A stretch of DNA of 25,898 bases from an uncultured Gammaproteobacteria bacterium (GCA_913051905.1 CAJXBY010000015.1:1-25898), one strand, 5' to 3'; positions 13,439-21,794 are shown, counted from the first letter of the stretch. The notes: a model not told the origin generated them from the letters alone. A program made the numbers and translations.

Positions 13439-14677
13439 TCAGAAGAAGCGTAGAAAAATGCCGGAACGGACTTTGGGATCAAAGCACGTCGATTTTGCCG
13501 GCATCACACGGCCCAAGTCCGCGACAGCCATCAGGTCCGACATCGAAGTCGGGAAACAGGCGAAGGCAACCTGCCAGCCTTCAGACAGACGCTGCCTGAG
13601 CCCTTCCAGCCCGGAATTGCCGGTCACATAGTCCAAGCGGGCATCTGAGCGGCTATTGGCGATCCCCAGCAGGCGTTCCAGAATGAGGTTCTGCAGAAGA
13701 GACACATCGAGCCTCAGGACAGGGTCCTGAGGCACCGATTCCTGCCTAACCCTGAGCCTATACACCGATTCCCCAACCAACATGACAAACTCACCCGGCG
13801 ATTGCGGCAGGGTGGCTTTTTGCGGGTCTGCCAGGGGCTCGACAGCGAAGTGCTCGCTGATGCCGTCTACCAGTCGCTGCAGGGACAGCCCGTTAAGGTC
13901 CCTGACACACCGGTTGAACGCCAGTATTCTCAACTCACTGGCAGGAAACAATGCCGCGAGAAAGTATTTCCAGGAGTTGCTGCCATGATCATCGGCTTCT
14001 GCTACCTGCCTGGCGAAATAACGACTGCTTGCGGCGGTTCGATGATGACCATCTGTCAAATAGGCTGCCGACACAGCAGAGAACCCGTTCTGTAGCGTCT
14101 GAATATCGCCCTTGTCGGTGACGCACCAGACGCGCTGTCTGACCCTGTCGTTGAGCAGAAAATTCAATTCCGGGGTGCGGCTGGTGATCTCTGACAACAC
14201 TGCACTGATAGACGGGTTATCCGGGTAAGCCAGACAGACCGGGCTTGAGCTTACCCCGACAACCTCAAGATATCGGGTGAGTCGGTCTTCATGATCTGGC
14301 CGGGTGTGCTCGTGACGTCGGATTCGACCGGAGTGGTACTCGTCGATGGGAACTTCTGCTACCACCGACGTCTGGACATGATCTTCCGTCTGCAGGCGAT
14401 AGACATAGACGGCGTCTTGGTCAAACTGCCGGAACGAACCGTCGTCCAGCAAACCCCGCACCGTTGCCCGGTTGCGTTGGAGCAGGGTTTTCTCCGACGG
14501 CCGGGCGGATTCGGGAAATTCTTCTTCCACCCGCATAGCATTGATGAAATTCGAAGGGTTTTCGCTGCTGAAAACGGCACGCTCGGCCGGCAGCATTGAG
14601 TCGTAGGCGGGCGCCACCACCGCCCCCGCACGATCTGCACTAACCAGGTAGGGCCGGAACGGGCGAATCTGTGTCAT
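13439..14677 (-). CDS. DUF1015 family protein linked to serine biosynthesis
   Basis: A 412-residue DUF1015 (PF06245) protein. The N-terminal part has VVAPAYDSMLPAERAVFSSENPSNFINA, the family's PYD and NP-x-N-F/I signature. IRRHEHTRPDHEDR (119-132) and AYLTDGHHRTAAS (205-217) are the other conserved blocks. DGHHR resembles the DGHxR motif of ParB/sulfiredoxin-fold enzymes such as the archaeal serine kinase SerK and SbnI. It lies 28 bases downstream of serC in a serA-serC-DUF1015 unit, an arrangement known from other bacteria. A part in phosphoserine/serine interconversion is a reasonable hypothesis but not established. The start ATG 14677 has AGG about 10 bases upstream. The length is normal for the family. 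Confidence 0.85.
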   Translation of the reverse strand: MTQIRPFRPYLVSADRAGAVVAPAYDSMLPAERAVFSSENPSNFINAMRVEEEFPESARPSEKTLLQRNRATVRGLLDDGSFRQFDQDAVYVYRLQTEDHVQTSVVAEVPIDEYHSGRIRRHEHTRPDHEDRLTRYLEVVGVSSSPVCLAYPDNPSISAVLSEITSRTPELNFLLNDRVRQRVWCVTDKGDIQTLQNGFSAVSAAYLTDGHHRTAASSRYFARQVAEADDHGSNSWKYFLAALFPASELRILAFNRCVRDLNGLSLQRLVDGISEHFAVEPLADPQKATLPQSPGEFVMLVGESVYRLRVRQESVPQDPVLRLDVSLLQNLILERLLGIANSRSDARLDYVTGNSGLEGLRQRLSEGWQVAFACFPTSMSDLMAVADLGRVMPAKSTCFDPKVRSGIFLRFF

Positions 14678-14705
14678 GCGGACTTACCTGCCTACCAGCT
14701 ATCGG

Positions 14706-15794
14706 TCAGACGGGATGGTGTTCCCTGAAATCAACCATGAAGTCAGCCAGAGCCTGTACGCTGTCCCTGGACATGGCGTTATAGATGCTGGCCCGACAGC
14801 CTCCCACGCTGCGGTGCCCTTTGAGGTTCAGTAACTCCGCCGATTCAGCTTCTTCCAAAAAACGCTTCTCGAGTTCCTCGGTGGTCAGCCGGAAAACCAC
14901 ATTCATCACCGAACGGGAGCCCGCATCGACCGGACAGTAAAAATAGCTATCACTGCCGTCTATAACGGCATAAAGCATTGCTGCTTTGGCCTGAGCTTCG
15001 GTCGCTATTGCCTCTAGACCGCCTCGGGCATCCATCCAATTCAGGATCTTGCCCAGCATATAGATCGGAAACACGGGGGGCGTATTGAACATCGAATCTT
15101 TTTCAGCGTGGACGTCATAACGTAGGTAGCGACCGATATCCCGGTTACAGTGCTCCAAAACCGAGTTCCGAACGAAGACCAGTGCCATACCCGCCGGGCC
15201 CAGGTTCTTCTGCAGCCCACCGTATACCAGGTCGAAACGATCCCACGGTATGGGCCGGGACATGTAATCGGAGGACATATCACACACCAGGGGCACGTCA
15301 ACCGATGGCCAGTCGACGTACCGGGTTCCGCCAATAGTCTCATTGGAAGTGATATGCAGATAGCAGGTATCAGTCTGCAGCTGCAGCTCGTCTGTTGCGG
15401 GCATCCGGGTGTAGTGACAGCTCTTCCCATCCCAGGCCGCATAGACCTCACCGTAGTGCCGGGCATCGCTCATTGCACCCTGGGCCCAGCTTCCGGAGTC
15501 GACGTAGGCGGCGCGGGTTCCCTGCCGGAGCAGATTCATCGGGACCATCGAGAACTGCAGGGTCGCTCCTCCCTGCAGGAAAAGAACCTCAAACTCGGCC
15601 GGAACCTGGTACACCTTACGGCACATCGCCATGGCTTCGTGGTGGACTTGTTCAAAATGCCTGCCGCGGTGGCTCATTTCTATCAGCGCCATGCCCGCAC
15701 CGTGGTAATCGACAAATTCAGCCTGCGCCTCCTGCAGTACCTCCAGCGGCAAGGTCGACGGTCCAGCACTGAAATTATGGATTCGACGAATCAT
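14706..15794 (-). CDS. serC: Phosphoserine aminotransferase SerC
   Basis: A 362-residue class V PLP aminotransferase converting 3-phosphohydroxypyruvate and glutamate to phosphoserine and 2-oxoglutarate; it can also serve pyridoxal phosphate synthesis. The N-terminus HNFSAGPSTLP, EMSHRG (39-44), the QGGATLQFSMVPMN cofactor-loop block (74-87), HITSNETI, and the PLP-binding lysine in YGGLQKNLGPAG (K196) are all canonical, as is GHRSVGGCRASIYNA near the C-terminus. The start ATG 15794 has GGGAG about 8 bases upstream. It sits 30 bases after serA and 28 before DUF1015, forming a serine operon. Full length with no missing key residues. Confidence 0.96.
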   Translation of the reverse strand: MIRRIHNFSAGPSTLPLEVLQEAQAEFVDYHGAGMALIEMSHRGRHFEQVHHEAMAMCRKVYQVPAEFEVLFLQGGATLQFSMVPMNLLRQGTRAAYVDSGSWAQGAMSDARHYGEVYAAWDGKSCHYTRMPATDELQLQTDTCYLHITSNETIGGTRYVDWPSVDVPLVCDMSSDYMSRPIPWDRFDLVYGGLQKNLGPAGMALVFVRNSVLEHCNRDIGRYLRYDVHAEKDSMFNTPPVFPIYMLGKILNWMDARGGLEAIATEAQAKAAMLYAVIDGSDSYFYCPVDAGSRSVMNVVFRLTTEELEKRFLEEAESAELLNLKGHRSVGGCRASIYNAMSRDSVQALADFMVDFREHHPV

Positions 15795-15824
15795 GCTCGG
15801 TCTCCCATCCTGCCCTGTGTCTGA

Positions 15825-16796
15825 TCATTGCGCCATATTGACACAGTTTCTAATTTTACCGACCGCAAAAGCCTCAATGACCTCGATCACACCCTCGGCT
15901 ACGGCTGCCTGGGCTTGTTCCGTCGATGCACCGATATGATGAGTACCGTATACATTCGGATGACTGGCAAGCGCTGAAGAGAATTCGAATTTGCCCTTTG
16001 ACGGTTCGTTATCGTAAACGTCCAGTCCAGCGTAGATGTCCTTTTCGTCCATCGCAGCGATGAGTGCCACCTCGTCGACAATGTCGCTTCGGGACGTATT
16101 AATGATGACTGTACCTGGCGCCATGCGGTCCAGAAGATCCGTATTGATGATCCTCTGTGTTTCAGGGAGTGATGGCACGTGAAAGCTCAGGATTTCGCAA
16201 CGCTGCACCAGTTCTTCCAGGCCGGCGACACGCTTGATGCCGCCTAAACGCATCAGGCGCTGGTGAGTTTCCTGCCAGCGGCTTGGCTTGTCGATCACGT
16301 ACAGCTCCATCCCGAACGCGTGGGCACGTTCGAGTACCGCCAACCCGATTGAACCCAGACCCATTACACCCATCTTGCGGCCCATCAAGCCGCGGGCTTT
16401 GCTGAAACGTGCTTTGTCCCAGTTTCCAGCGCGAAGTTCAGTGACGTTGTCCGGAATGCTCCGGTCTATCGCGATGATCAGACCCATCACCAGTTCTGCT
16501 ACTGCGGCAGCATTGCGTCCCGGGACATTACAGACATAAACGTTGTTCTCGGCCGCGTGGTCCTTGTCGATGGTGTTGGTACCGGCCCCGGCCCGGATGA
16601 TCATTTTCAGCACCCTGCCGTTCGCAATCGTTTGAGCGCTTACGCGGGTGCTGCGGACCACCAGGACCTCGTTATCCGCGACGGCTTCAGGCAGGGTATC
16701 TCCGTCGAGCTCAGGACACACCCGGCAGCTGTGTCCCCGCTCTTGAAGCAGATCAACAGAAGAGGCTGGAAACTTGTCAGCGAACAGTATTTTCAT
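15825..16796 (-). CDS. serA: D-3-phosphoglycerate dehydrogenase-type 2-hydroxyacid dehydrogenase (short, no ACT domain)
   Basis: A 323-residue NAD-dependent D-isomer 2-hydroxyacid dehydrogenase. The NAD-binding motif is GLGSIG (146-151). Catalytic residues are visible in NTSRSDIVDE (R236), DNEP (E264) and GTHHIGAST (H286 or H287), the last being typical of SerA rather than of lactate dehydrogenases. The substrate-binding part has RAGAGTNTID (68-77). Located first in serA-serC-DUF1015, it very probably oxidises 3-phosphoglycerate to start serine synthesis. It lacks the C-terminal ACT/ASB domains of E. coli SerA (410 residues), so feedback inhibition by serine is probably absent. The start ATG 16796 has a GGGGTG sequence just upstream. 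Confidence 0.9.
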   Translation of the reverse strand: MKILFADKFPASSVDLLQERGHSCRVCPELDGDTLPEAVADNEVLVVRSTRVSAQTIANGRVLKMIIRAGAGTNTIDKDHAAENNVYVCNVPGRNAAAVAELVMGLIIAIDRSIPDNVTELRAGNWDKARFSKARGLMGRKMGVMGLGSIGLAVLERAHAFGMELYVIDKPSRWQETHQRLMRLGGIKRVAGLEELVQRCEILSFHVPSLPETQRIINTDLLDRMAPGTVIINTSRSDIVDEVALIAAMDEKDIYAGLDVYDNEPSKGKFEFSSALASHPNVYGTHHIGASTEQAQAAVAEGVIEVIEAFAVGKIRNCVNMAQ

Positions 16797-17085
16797 TCAC
16801 CCCGATCCTATTATCTGAGCCCATTAGAGCAGCCGATCAATCAAATTCCATCATCAGCGCAAGGCCGATTGTCGATGACTGCCAGGGCAAAGAAAACCCT
16901 CGGGAAAGGAAAGATACGGTGACGGACCGTCATGATTCGCATCAGGATAATGCCCTGCTGCAGGCACCCTCCCGCGGACCCGTACCGTTGTGGCTGCGGT
17001 GACCGGGAGCGATGGCCTTCTGTACAGGCGGGGTTGGGGTTCCTGGGCCGGAGGGTCTCAAGAATCAGGAAAGTAGGCCTCTGTG
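16797..17085. other. 289-base gap upstream of the serine operon
   Basis: The gap lies between the FKBP stop and the serA start. It should contain the serA promoter; no clear -35/-10 pair stands out. Apart from the interrupted palindrome at 16920-16932 nothing is recognisable. A 54-codon plus-strand frame starting at 16932 is Arg- and Cys-rich and does not look like a protein. Confidence 0.4.
16920..16932. promoter_or_regulatory. Interrupted palindrome upstream of serA
   Basis: TGACGG-A-CCGTCA has perfect 6-base arms around one central base, 124 bases before the serA start codon. The symmetry and position suit an operator for a dimeric regulator of the serine operon, but no regulator can be named. 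Confidence 0.3.
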
Positions 17086-17778
17086 CTACCTGATCTCCAG
17101 CAGCTCAATCTCGAATACCAGGGTCTGATTGGGCCCGATCAGTCCGCCGGCACCGGCTTTACCGTAAGCCAGTTCCGGTGGAATCACCACTTCCCAAAGC
17201 GCACCCTCACCCATCAGCTGCAGGATTTCCTGCCAGCCAGGAATAATGCCAGCGAGGCTGAAGGTGGCCGGCTGGCCACGCTTGTGGGAGCTGTCGAACT
17301 CGGTGCCGTCCGGCAAGGCACCTCGATAATGAACAACCACAGTGGCCTCTGGTTTGGGTCTTTGCCCAGTTCCCTCCTTGATTACCCGGTAAAAGAGTCC
17401 GCTTGCAGTTTTTTCGACTCCGTCCCTGGCAGAATATTCGGCACGAAACTGATCCCCGGACTCGCCGTTCGAAGCCGCTGTTTCATTCATCCTTCCTATC
17501 TCCTGTTCTTCCTTGGCGGTGATGGCCGCCATCATTTCGCCCTCGCTGAGTGCCAGACCCCTGCCTGCCAGGACATCAGCAATGCCGCGGGCAAACGCGT
17601 CGGCGTCGATCACCACGCCTTCGGCATTGATCTGCTGTGCGATCTGGCTGCCGATCTGGTAACCCAACGCGTAACTGTACTTCTGCTGGTCCGTCTCAAG
17701 TGGGCTTTCATCCGCTTGTAAAGGTGAGACCAGCATAAGGCCGGCCAGCAGAGCAAAAACTTTACTCATCACTTTCAT
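17086..17778 (-). CDS. Exported FKBP-type peptidyl-prolyl isomerase (Mip/FkpA-like)
   Basis: A 230-residue protein with a signal peptide (MKVMSK, then hydrophobic FALLAGLMLVSP, likely cleaved after LQA at residue 22). A helical dimerisation region follows (about 30-110, beginning YSYALGYQIGSQIAQ), then an FKBP domain from about 120. FKBP core residues include VVVHYRGALPDGTEFDSS, IPGWQEILQLMGEG and IPPELAYG, then LVFEIELL at the end. It catalyses proline cis-trans isomerisation and acts as a chaperone in the periplasm. ATG 17778 is chosen because AGGTGG lies about 7 bases upstream; a GTG at 17787 overlaps that site. It lies 52 bases downstream of the CDF gene. Confidence 0.93.
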   Translation of the reverse strand: MKVMSKVFALLAGLMLVSPLQADESPLETDQQKYSYALGYQIGSQIAQQINAEGVVIDADAFARGIADVLAGRGLALSEGEMMAAITAKEEQEIGRMNETAASNGESGDQFRAEYSARDGVEKTASGLFYRVIKEGTGQRPKPEATVVVHYRGALPDGTEFDSSHKRGQPATFSLAGIIPGWQEILQLMGEGALWEVVIPPELAYGKAGAGGLIGPNQTLVFEIELLEIR

Positions 17779-17830
17779 AAGATCCACCTAATCTCGATTA
17801 CGTTATCCCGGAGTACCAGAGCTTCCTGTT

Positions 17831-18943
17831 TCAGGGAGCGTCACCTCTTCCGGTGCCGTCCTCGCCGGCAATACCCTGCACCTCCAGCGTGACATGGGCG
17901 ACCCGGGGACAAAGTTCCCGTAGGCGGGATTCTACCTCGTCTATGATTTTCTCCGTACGCTCCAGCGTTGCCTTCACTGCTGCCCGGTCAGCCAGTTCAG
18001 CAACTAGCTGCTCTCCGGCCCTCTGTTCGGCGGGAACAGCGCGCAGCAGGTCCTCGTGATATTTTTTAATGGTCTTGTGTAATCCGGAAAACACGGTTTC
18101 TGCCCTCAGCTCGATTTCCCCTACCAGGACCGTGTTTTTTTCGTCGATGACAATGCTGCGCACGTCATGGAACCGCTCGATTTCCGGGTGTTCTTCGGCA
18201 GCGGTCGCAAAAGCTCGCTCGGCATCTCGGTCACGGATGTCGGTCAAGAACCGCATGTTGATTATCCCCAGGAATACGGCCGTCAGACCAAGCAGTAGTG
18301 CGATTACCACTGAGAAAGCGATGTCCCACACCACAGCCCCGGTCAATTCACTCAGAGTGATTCCGATCGCCGCCAATACCACCCCGGCAACCGCCACCGC
18401 GTCTTCAAGCAAAACTGCCACCAAGGTCGGATCATCGATCTGCCGGAAGTAAGCCATTGGCCGCTCGTACCCCTTTGACCTCGCCCTGGTACAGAACTCT
18501 CGCCATGCAAGCCGAAGAACCCAGATCTCAATGACAAACGCCACAAACAGAACCACACCGGACAACAACAGCGGATTCACGTTCTGAAACACGCTGAACG
18601 GAATCGACCCCGTCACAGACGGTTCGGACGATTCGTGCCAGGAGTGCCAGGCGTGGGCCAGGCCCAGCCCACAGCCGATTGAAAAAAGACCGATAGCGCT
18701 CCAGAGATTCCACAGGTATTTCTTCTGGCCATGACCGAATGCATAACGCCCATCTGCGGGTGCGCTGCCGGCTTTGAGCCCGATCAGAAGAAACAACTGG
18801 TTGGTTGTATCCATCAGGCTGTGGATCGCTTCGTTCATCATCGCCGCTGAATGGGTGATCACGGCAGCACCGAACTTGAGGACCGTCAAAACGGCATTGC
18901 CGATAATCGCTGCGAGCACAACGTTCTTTGAGCCTGTTGCCAT
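17831..18943 (-). CDS. Cation diffusion facilitator (CDF) transporter, ZnT9/SLC30A9-like
   Basis: A 370-residue CDF-family transporter. The first transmembrane metal motif is NEAIHSLMDTTNQ (H41, D45), followed by the diagnostic YAFGHGQKKYLWNLWSAI (67-84). Six membrane segments are predicted by eye, then a cytoplasmic C-terminal domain (from about 245) with a charged helical tail. The second membrane metal site, normally H-x3-D, reads LLEDAVAVAGV (E180, D181), as in the ZnT9 branch, so metal selectivity or coupling may differ from YiiP-type zinc exporters. The start ATG 18943 has AGGA about 8 bases upstream. It is divergent from the Trm112 gene and 52 bases upstream of the FKBP gene. Confidence 0.92.
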   Translation of the reverse strand: MATGSKNVVLAAIIGNAVLTVLKFGAAVITHSAAMMNEAIHSLMDTTNQLFLLIGLKAGSAPADGRYAFGHGQKKYLWNLWSAIGLFSIGCGLGLAHAWHSWHESSEPSVTGSIPFSVFQNVNPLLLSGVVLFVAFVIEIWVLRLAWREFCTRARSKGYERPMAYFRQIDDPTLVAVLLEDAVAVAGVVLAAIGITLSELTGAVVWDIAFSVVIALLLGLTAVFLGIINMRFLTDIRDRDAERAFATAAEEHPEIERFHDVRSIVIDEKNTVLVGEIELRAETVFSGLHKTIKKYHEDLLRAVPAEQRAGEQLVAELADRAAVKATLERTEKIIDEVESRLRELCPRVAHVTLEVQGIAGEDGTGRGDAP

Positions 18944-19075
18944 CGGGTCGTCCTAGAATCTTATAATTGGATCGCCTGCGGCGGTCTTGATACCGTATGC
19001 AGTACCGGAATGACCACAGTATACTGGTTGCCCTGCGGCCTCCTGCAGAGCAGAACAGACAGAGGACCATCGCCG

Positions 19076-19342
19076 ATGCCCATTGACCAGAAACTCCTGG
19101 ACATACTCTGTTGCCCGGTGACCAAACAACCGGTCTTTCCACTCACCGAGGCAGACCTTGCTCTGGTCAATGACGCCATTGCCGCCGGCAAGGTCTGTCA
19201 AGCCGATGACAGCCCAGTCGAAAAGCTGCTTACAGAAGGATTGATCACCAGGAACAGGCTGCACATCTATCGGATAGATGACGGAATTCCAGTGATGCTG
19301 GAGGACGAGAGCATTCCGGGCGACCAAATTCAGGGGCTCTAG
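19076..19342 (+). CDS. Trm112 family zinc-ribbon-like protein (YcaR-like)
   Basis: An 88-residue protein starting MPIDQKLLDILCCPVTKQPV and ending with RLHIYRIDDGIPVMLEDES, the two halves of the Trm112/YcaR fold. Eukaryotic and archaeal Trm112 activates methyltransferases; the bacterial role is not settled. Between the halves is an extra helical segment of about 35 residues (LALVNDAIAAGKV...LLTEGL) absent from the roughly 60-residue E. coli YcaR. ATG 19076 is preferred over the upstream frame start at 19010 because AGAGGA lies about 9 bases before it and the protein then begins at the conserved motif. Convergent with sat. Confidence 0.88.
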   Translation: MPIDQKLLDILCCPVTKQPVFPLTEADLALVNDAIAAGKVCQADDSPVEKLLTEGLITRNRLHIYRIDDGIPVMLEDESIPGDQIQGL

Positions 19343-19383
19343 GCAGCGACCCGTCCACTTCGCCACGCGGTCTACCTATCCGC

Positions 19384-20565
19384 TCAGCCTGCCCGGTAAT
19401 GGTCCATCAGGATTCTGCTGACCTCCGGTCGCGCAAATTCCGGCGGCAGGGGTTTCCCGGCTGAAAGCATTTCCCGGACGCGGGTGCCGGACAGCAGCAC
19501 GAAATCGTCCTGCTGGTGGTCCGACACATCCCGCATCATCACCACCCTGTCCAGCTTCTTTGAATAAGCCGTATGATCGGCCTTGAAAATTTCGATTTCG
19601 AGCGCCCCGTCCGGCACCTCGTCATCGAAGATGGTCTGGGCATCGAATGCCCCGTAGAAGTTTCCGACTCCGGCGTGATCGCGGCCCACGATCAGATGGG
19701 TACAACCCGCATTCTGCCGAAAAATCGCGTGCAGTACAGCCTCACGCGGTCCCGCATAGAGCATATCGAATCCGTAGCCGGTCACCATCACGCTGTTCTC
19801 AGGGAAATAAAGTTCGACCATGGTGCGAATTGCGGCATCGCGCACCGACGCTGGAATGTCACCGGGCTTGAGGTTCCCCAGCAACATATGGATCAACACA
19901 CCGTCCGCGCCGACAGCATCGCGGGCTATCTTGCACAACTCCTCGTGTGCACGATGCATCGGATTACGGGTCTGAAAAGCAATCACCCTCTCCCAGCCGC
20001 GTGAAGCGATCTCCCGCCGTATATCGCCGGCTGTCCTAAAGGTCTCAGGAAATTCCGCTTCGAAGTAACTGTGACTGAGCACCCGGACCGGCCCGGAGAG
20101 CAGCGTTCTGCCCTGTGACTTGAAGGCTGAAATACCGGGATGTTCAGGATCGGTCGTGCCGTAGACCTTCCGGATAATGATCTGCACATCATCATCGCTC
20201 AGTATTTCAACATTTTCGACATCCTGGACTGCGAGCACCGGTGCACCCAGGATCCCGGGGTCGCGCAGTGCGATTCGACTGCCGGATTCAACAGCCGTCG
20301 ACTGCGTCAGGTTGAGCACCGGAACCGGCCAGAAGAGCCCATCGGCTGTGTGCATATCGCGGGCCACCCGCAGCGCATCCTGCCGATCCATGAACCCAGT
20401 CAGCGGTGTGAAGTACCCACCTCCCAGCATCACGGCGTTGGCTGCCGCTGCTGAACTGAGCTCAAGCCCGGGGAGAGTGTCGGCCTCGGTCAGCAACGTT
20501 GTGCGCTCACTTTCATCTGCCACGTGAAGAGGCATCAGCTGGCGAGAACCATGCGGCTTGATCAT
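19384..20565 (-). CDS. sat: Sulfate adenylyltransferase (ATP sulfurylase, Sat type)
   Basis: A 393-residue homomeric ATP sulfurylase, making adenylylsulfate and pyrophosphate from ATP and sulfate, or the reverse in sulfur oxidisers. Active-site motifs are intact: QTRNP (198-202) followed by MHRAH with the H-x2-H pair (H204, H207), and GRDHAGVG (294-301). The N-terminal PUA-like region has GGGYFTPLTGFM. No APS kinase domain is fused. ATG 20565 (MIKPHGSRQLMPLHV) has GGAAG about 6 bases upstream and is preferred over a further upstream start at 20589. It is monocistronic or weakly linked to the DAHP synthase gene 128 bases upstream. No aprAB, dsr or cys genes are in view, so assimilatory versus dissimilatory use cannot be decided. 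Confidence 0.95.
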   Translation of the reverse strand: MIKPHGSRQLMPLHVADESERTTLLTEADTLPGLELSSAAAANAVMLGGGYFTPLTGFMDRQDALRVARDMHTADGLFWPVPVLNLTQSTAVESGSRIALRDPGILGAPVLAVQDVENVEILSDDDVQIIIRKVYGTTDPEHPGISAFKSQGRTLLSGPVRVLSHSYFEAEFPETFRTAGDIRREIASRGWERVIAFQTRNPMHRAHEELCKIARDAVGADGVLIHMLLGNLKPGDIPASVRDAAIRTMVELYFPENSVMVTGYGFDMLYAGPREAVLHAIFRQNAGCTHLIVGRDHAGVGNFYGAFDAQTIFDDEVPDGALEIEIFKADHTAYSKKLDRVVMMRDVSDHQQDDFVLLSGTRVREMLSAGKPLPPEFARPEVSRILMDHYRAG

Positions 20566-20613
20566 GTCAGTCTTCCATCGGCTCCACAATCACCGGATGA
20601 AGTCCTGGCTCGC

Positions 20614-20632
20614 CCTGCCTCTTCGGGGCAGG
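20614..20632. terminator. Hairpin between DAHP synthase and sat, weak terminator candidate
   Basis: CCTGCC (20614-20619) pairs with GGCAGG (20627-20632). On the plus strand the interior can close as C(TTCG)G with one bulged T, a very stable tetraloop. It sits 62 bases past the DAHP synthase stop. No U-run follows in the minus-strand transcript, so it may be a processing or attenuation structure rather than an intrinsic terminator. Confidence 0.3.
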
Positions 20633-20693
20633 CACCGGAATACAGCCCCGGTCTTTCTGAAAACAATGTCACTGAAGATGCCGCAGCGCACCT

Positions 20694-21794
20694 CTATCCG
20701 GCCGAACGTCGCCGTTTGCCGGTCGCTTCGGCCAGATTCTCGATGATCCGCCGGGTCTCCTCCCAACCGAGGCAGGCATCAGTGATGCTCTGGCCGTACA
20801 CCAATTCATTGCCAGACTCGACATCCTGACGACCTTCGACGATATTGCTCTCGATCATGACCCCGACGATACGGGTTTCTCCTTCAGCAAGCTGACTGCA
20901 GACATCCACTGCAACATCCAGCTGCCGGCGGTGCTGTTTGGCACTGTTTGCATGACTGAAATCAACCATGAGCTTTGGGGGCAACCCGGCATCTTCCAGC
21001 AGACCGGATGCTGTAGCGATACTCTCGCGATCGTAGTTGGGCTGTAACCCGCCCCGAAGAATCACATGGCCATCCTGATTACCGGTGGTTTCAAATATCC
21101 CGAGATAGCCCGCCTTGGTGACTGTCAGAAAGTGGTGAGGATGTGCGGCGGCGCCAACAGCGTCTATGGCAATTTTCAGGTTTCCGTCCGTTCCGTTTTT
21201 GAAACCCACCGGACAGGACAATCCGGAGGCCAATTCACGGTGCAGCTGGCTCTCCGTCGTGCGGGCACCGATCGCCCCCCAGCTGATCAGATCAGCGACG
21301 TACTGGGGTGTCAGCAGGTCAAGGTATTCTGTTCCTGCCGGCATACCCATGCGGTTCAGGTCAAGCAGCAGCTTTCTTGCCAGCCGAATACCGTGATTGA
21401 TATCAAACGAACCATCCAGATTGGGGTCATTGATCAGGCCTTTCCAGCCCACCGTAGTGCGGGGTTTCTCAAAATAGACCCGCATGATGATCAGCAGCTC
21501 ATCTGAGAAGGTATCGCGCAGGGATTGAAGCCGCCCGGCATAGTCGAGTGCTGCTTCAGGGTCGTGAATTGAACATGGACCGATGATCGCGATAATCCGG
21601 TCGTCGGTACCGTTCAGAACCCGGTGTGCCTCGGCCCGCGTACGGGTGACCAGCGATGAAATACCGTCCGACGCGGGAAGCTCATCGATAATCGTTTTCG
21701 GATTCGCAACATCCTGAATCTTGGCGATCCGGAGATTATCCGTAACGCTGAGATCGTCACTCGTGTTGTGCTTCAGATGTGCAGCCTGATCCAC
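20694..21794 (-). CDS. 3-deoxy-7-phosphoheptulonate synthase, class I (AroF/G/H type)
   Basis: A 366-residue class I DAHP synthase that condenses phosphoenolpyruvate with erythrose 4-phosphate, the first step of aromatic amino acid synthesis. Motifs include IIGPCSIHD, MRVYFEKPRTTVGWKGLIND, GARTTESQLHRELASGLSCP, GFKNGTDG, VMVDFSHANS and GVMIESNIVEG, all typical of the E. coli AroFGH subfamily with metal-binding Cys, His and Glu present. The frame is open up to a TTG at 21836, but GTG 21794 is preferred because GAGAGG lies about 8 bases upstream, giving a length near the 350 residues of AroG. The N-terminal extension probably mediates regulation; which aromatic amino acid inhibits it cannot be told. 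Confidence 0.94.
   Translation of the reverse strand: MDQAAHLKHNTSDDLSVTDNLRIAKIQDVANPKTIIDELPASDGISSLVTRTRAEAHRVLNGTDDRIIAIIGPCSIHDPEAALDYAGRLQSLRDTFSDELLIIMRVYFEKPRTTVGWKGLINDPNLDGSFDINHGIRLARKLLLDLNRMGMPAGTEYLDLLTPQYVADLISWGAIGARTTESQLHRELASGLSCPVGFKNGTDGNLKIAIDAVGAAAHPHHFLTVTKAGYLGIFETTGNQDGHVILRGGLQPNYDRESIATASGLLEDAGLPPKLMVDFSHANSAKQHRRQLDVAVDVCSQLAEGETRIVGVMIESNIVEGRQDVESGNELVYGQSITDACLGWEETRRIIENLAEATGKRRRSAG

Noticed and set aside
12335..14677. A hidden MttB/MtgB-type methyltransferase near the corrinoid gene
   Set aside because: All long frames here are explained by the corrinoid protein and DUF1015; nothing resembling the roughly 480-residue MttB barrel is present on either strand.
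16932..17096. 54-codon plus-strand frame between serA and the FKBP gene
   Set aside because: It has no ribosome binding site, overlaps the FKBP 3' end in antisense, and its Arg/Cys/Pro-rich composition is typical of GC-rich non-coding DNA.
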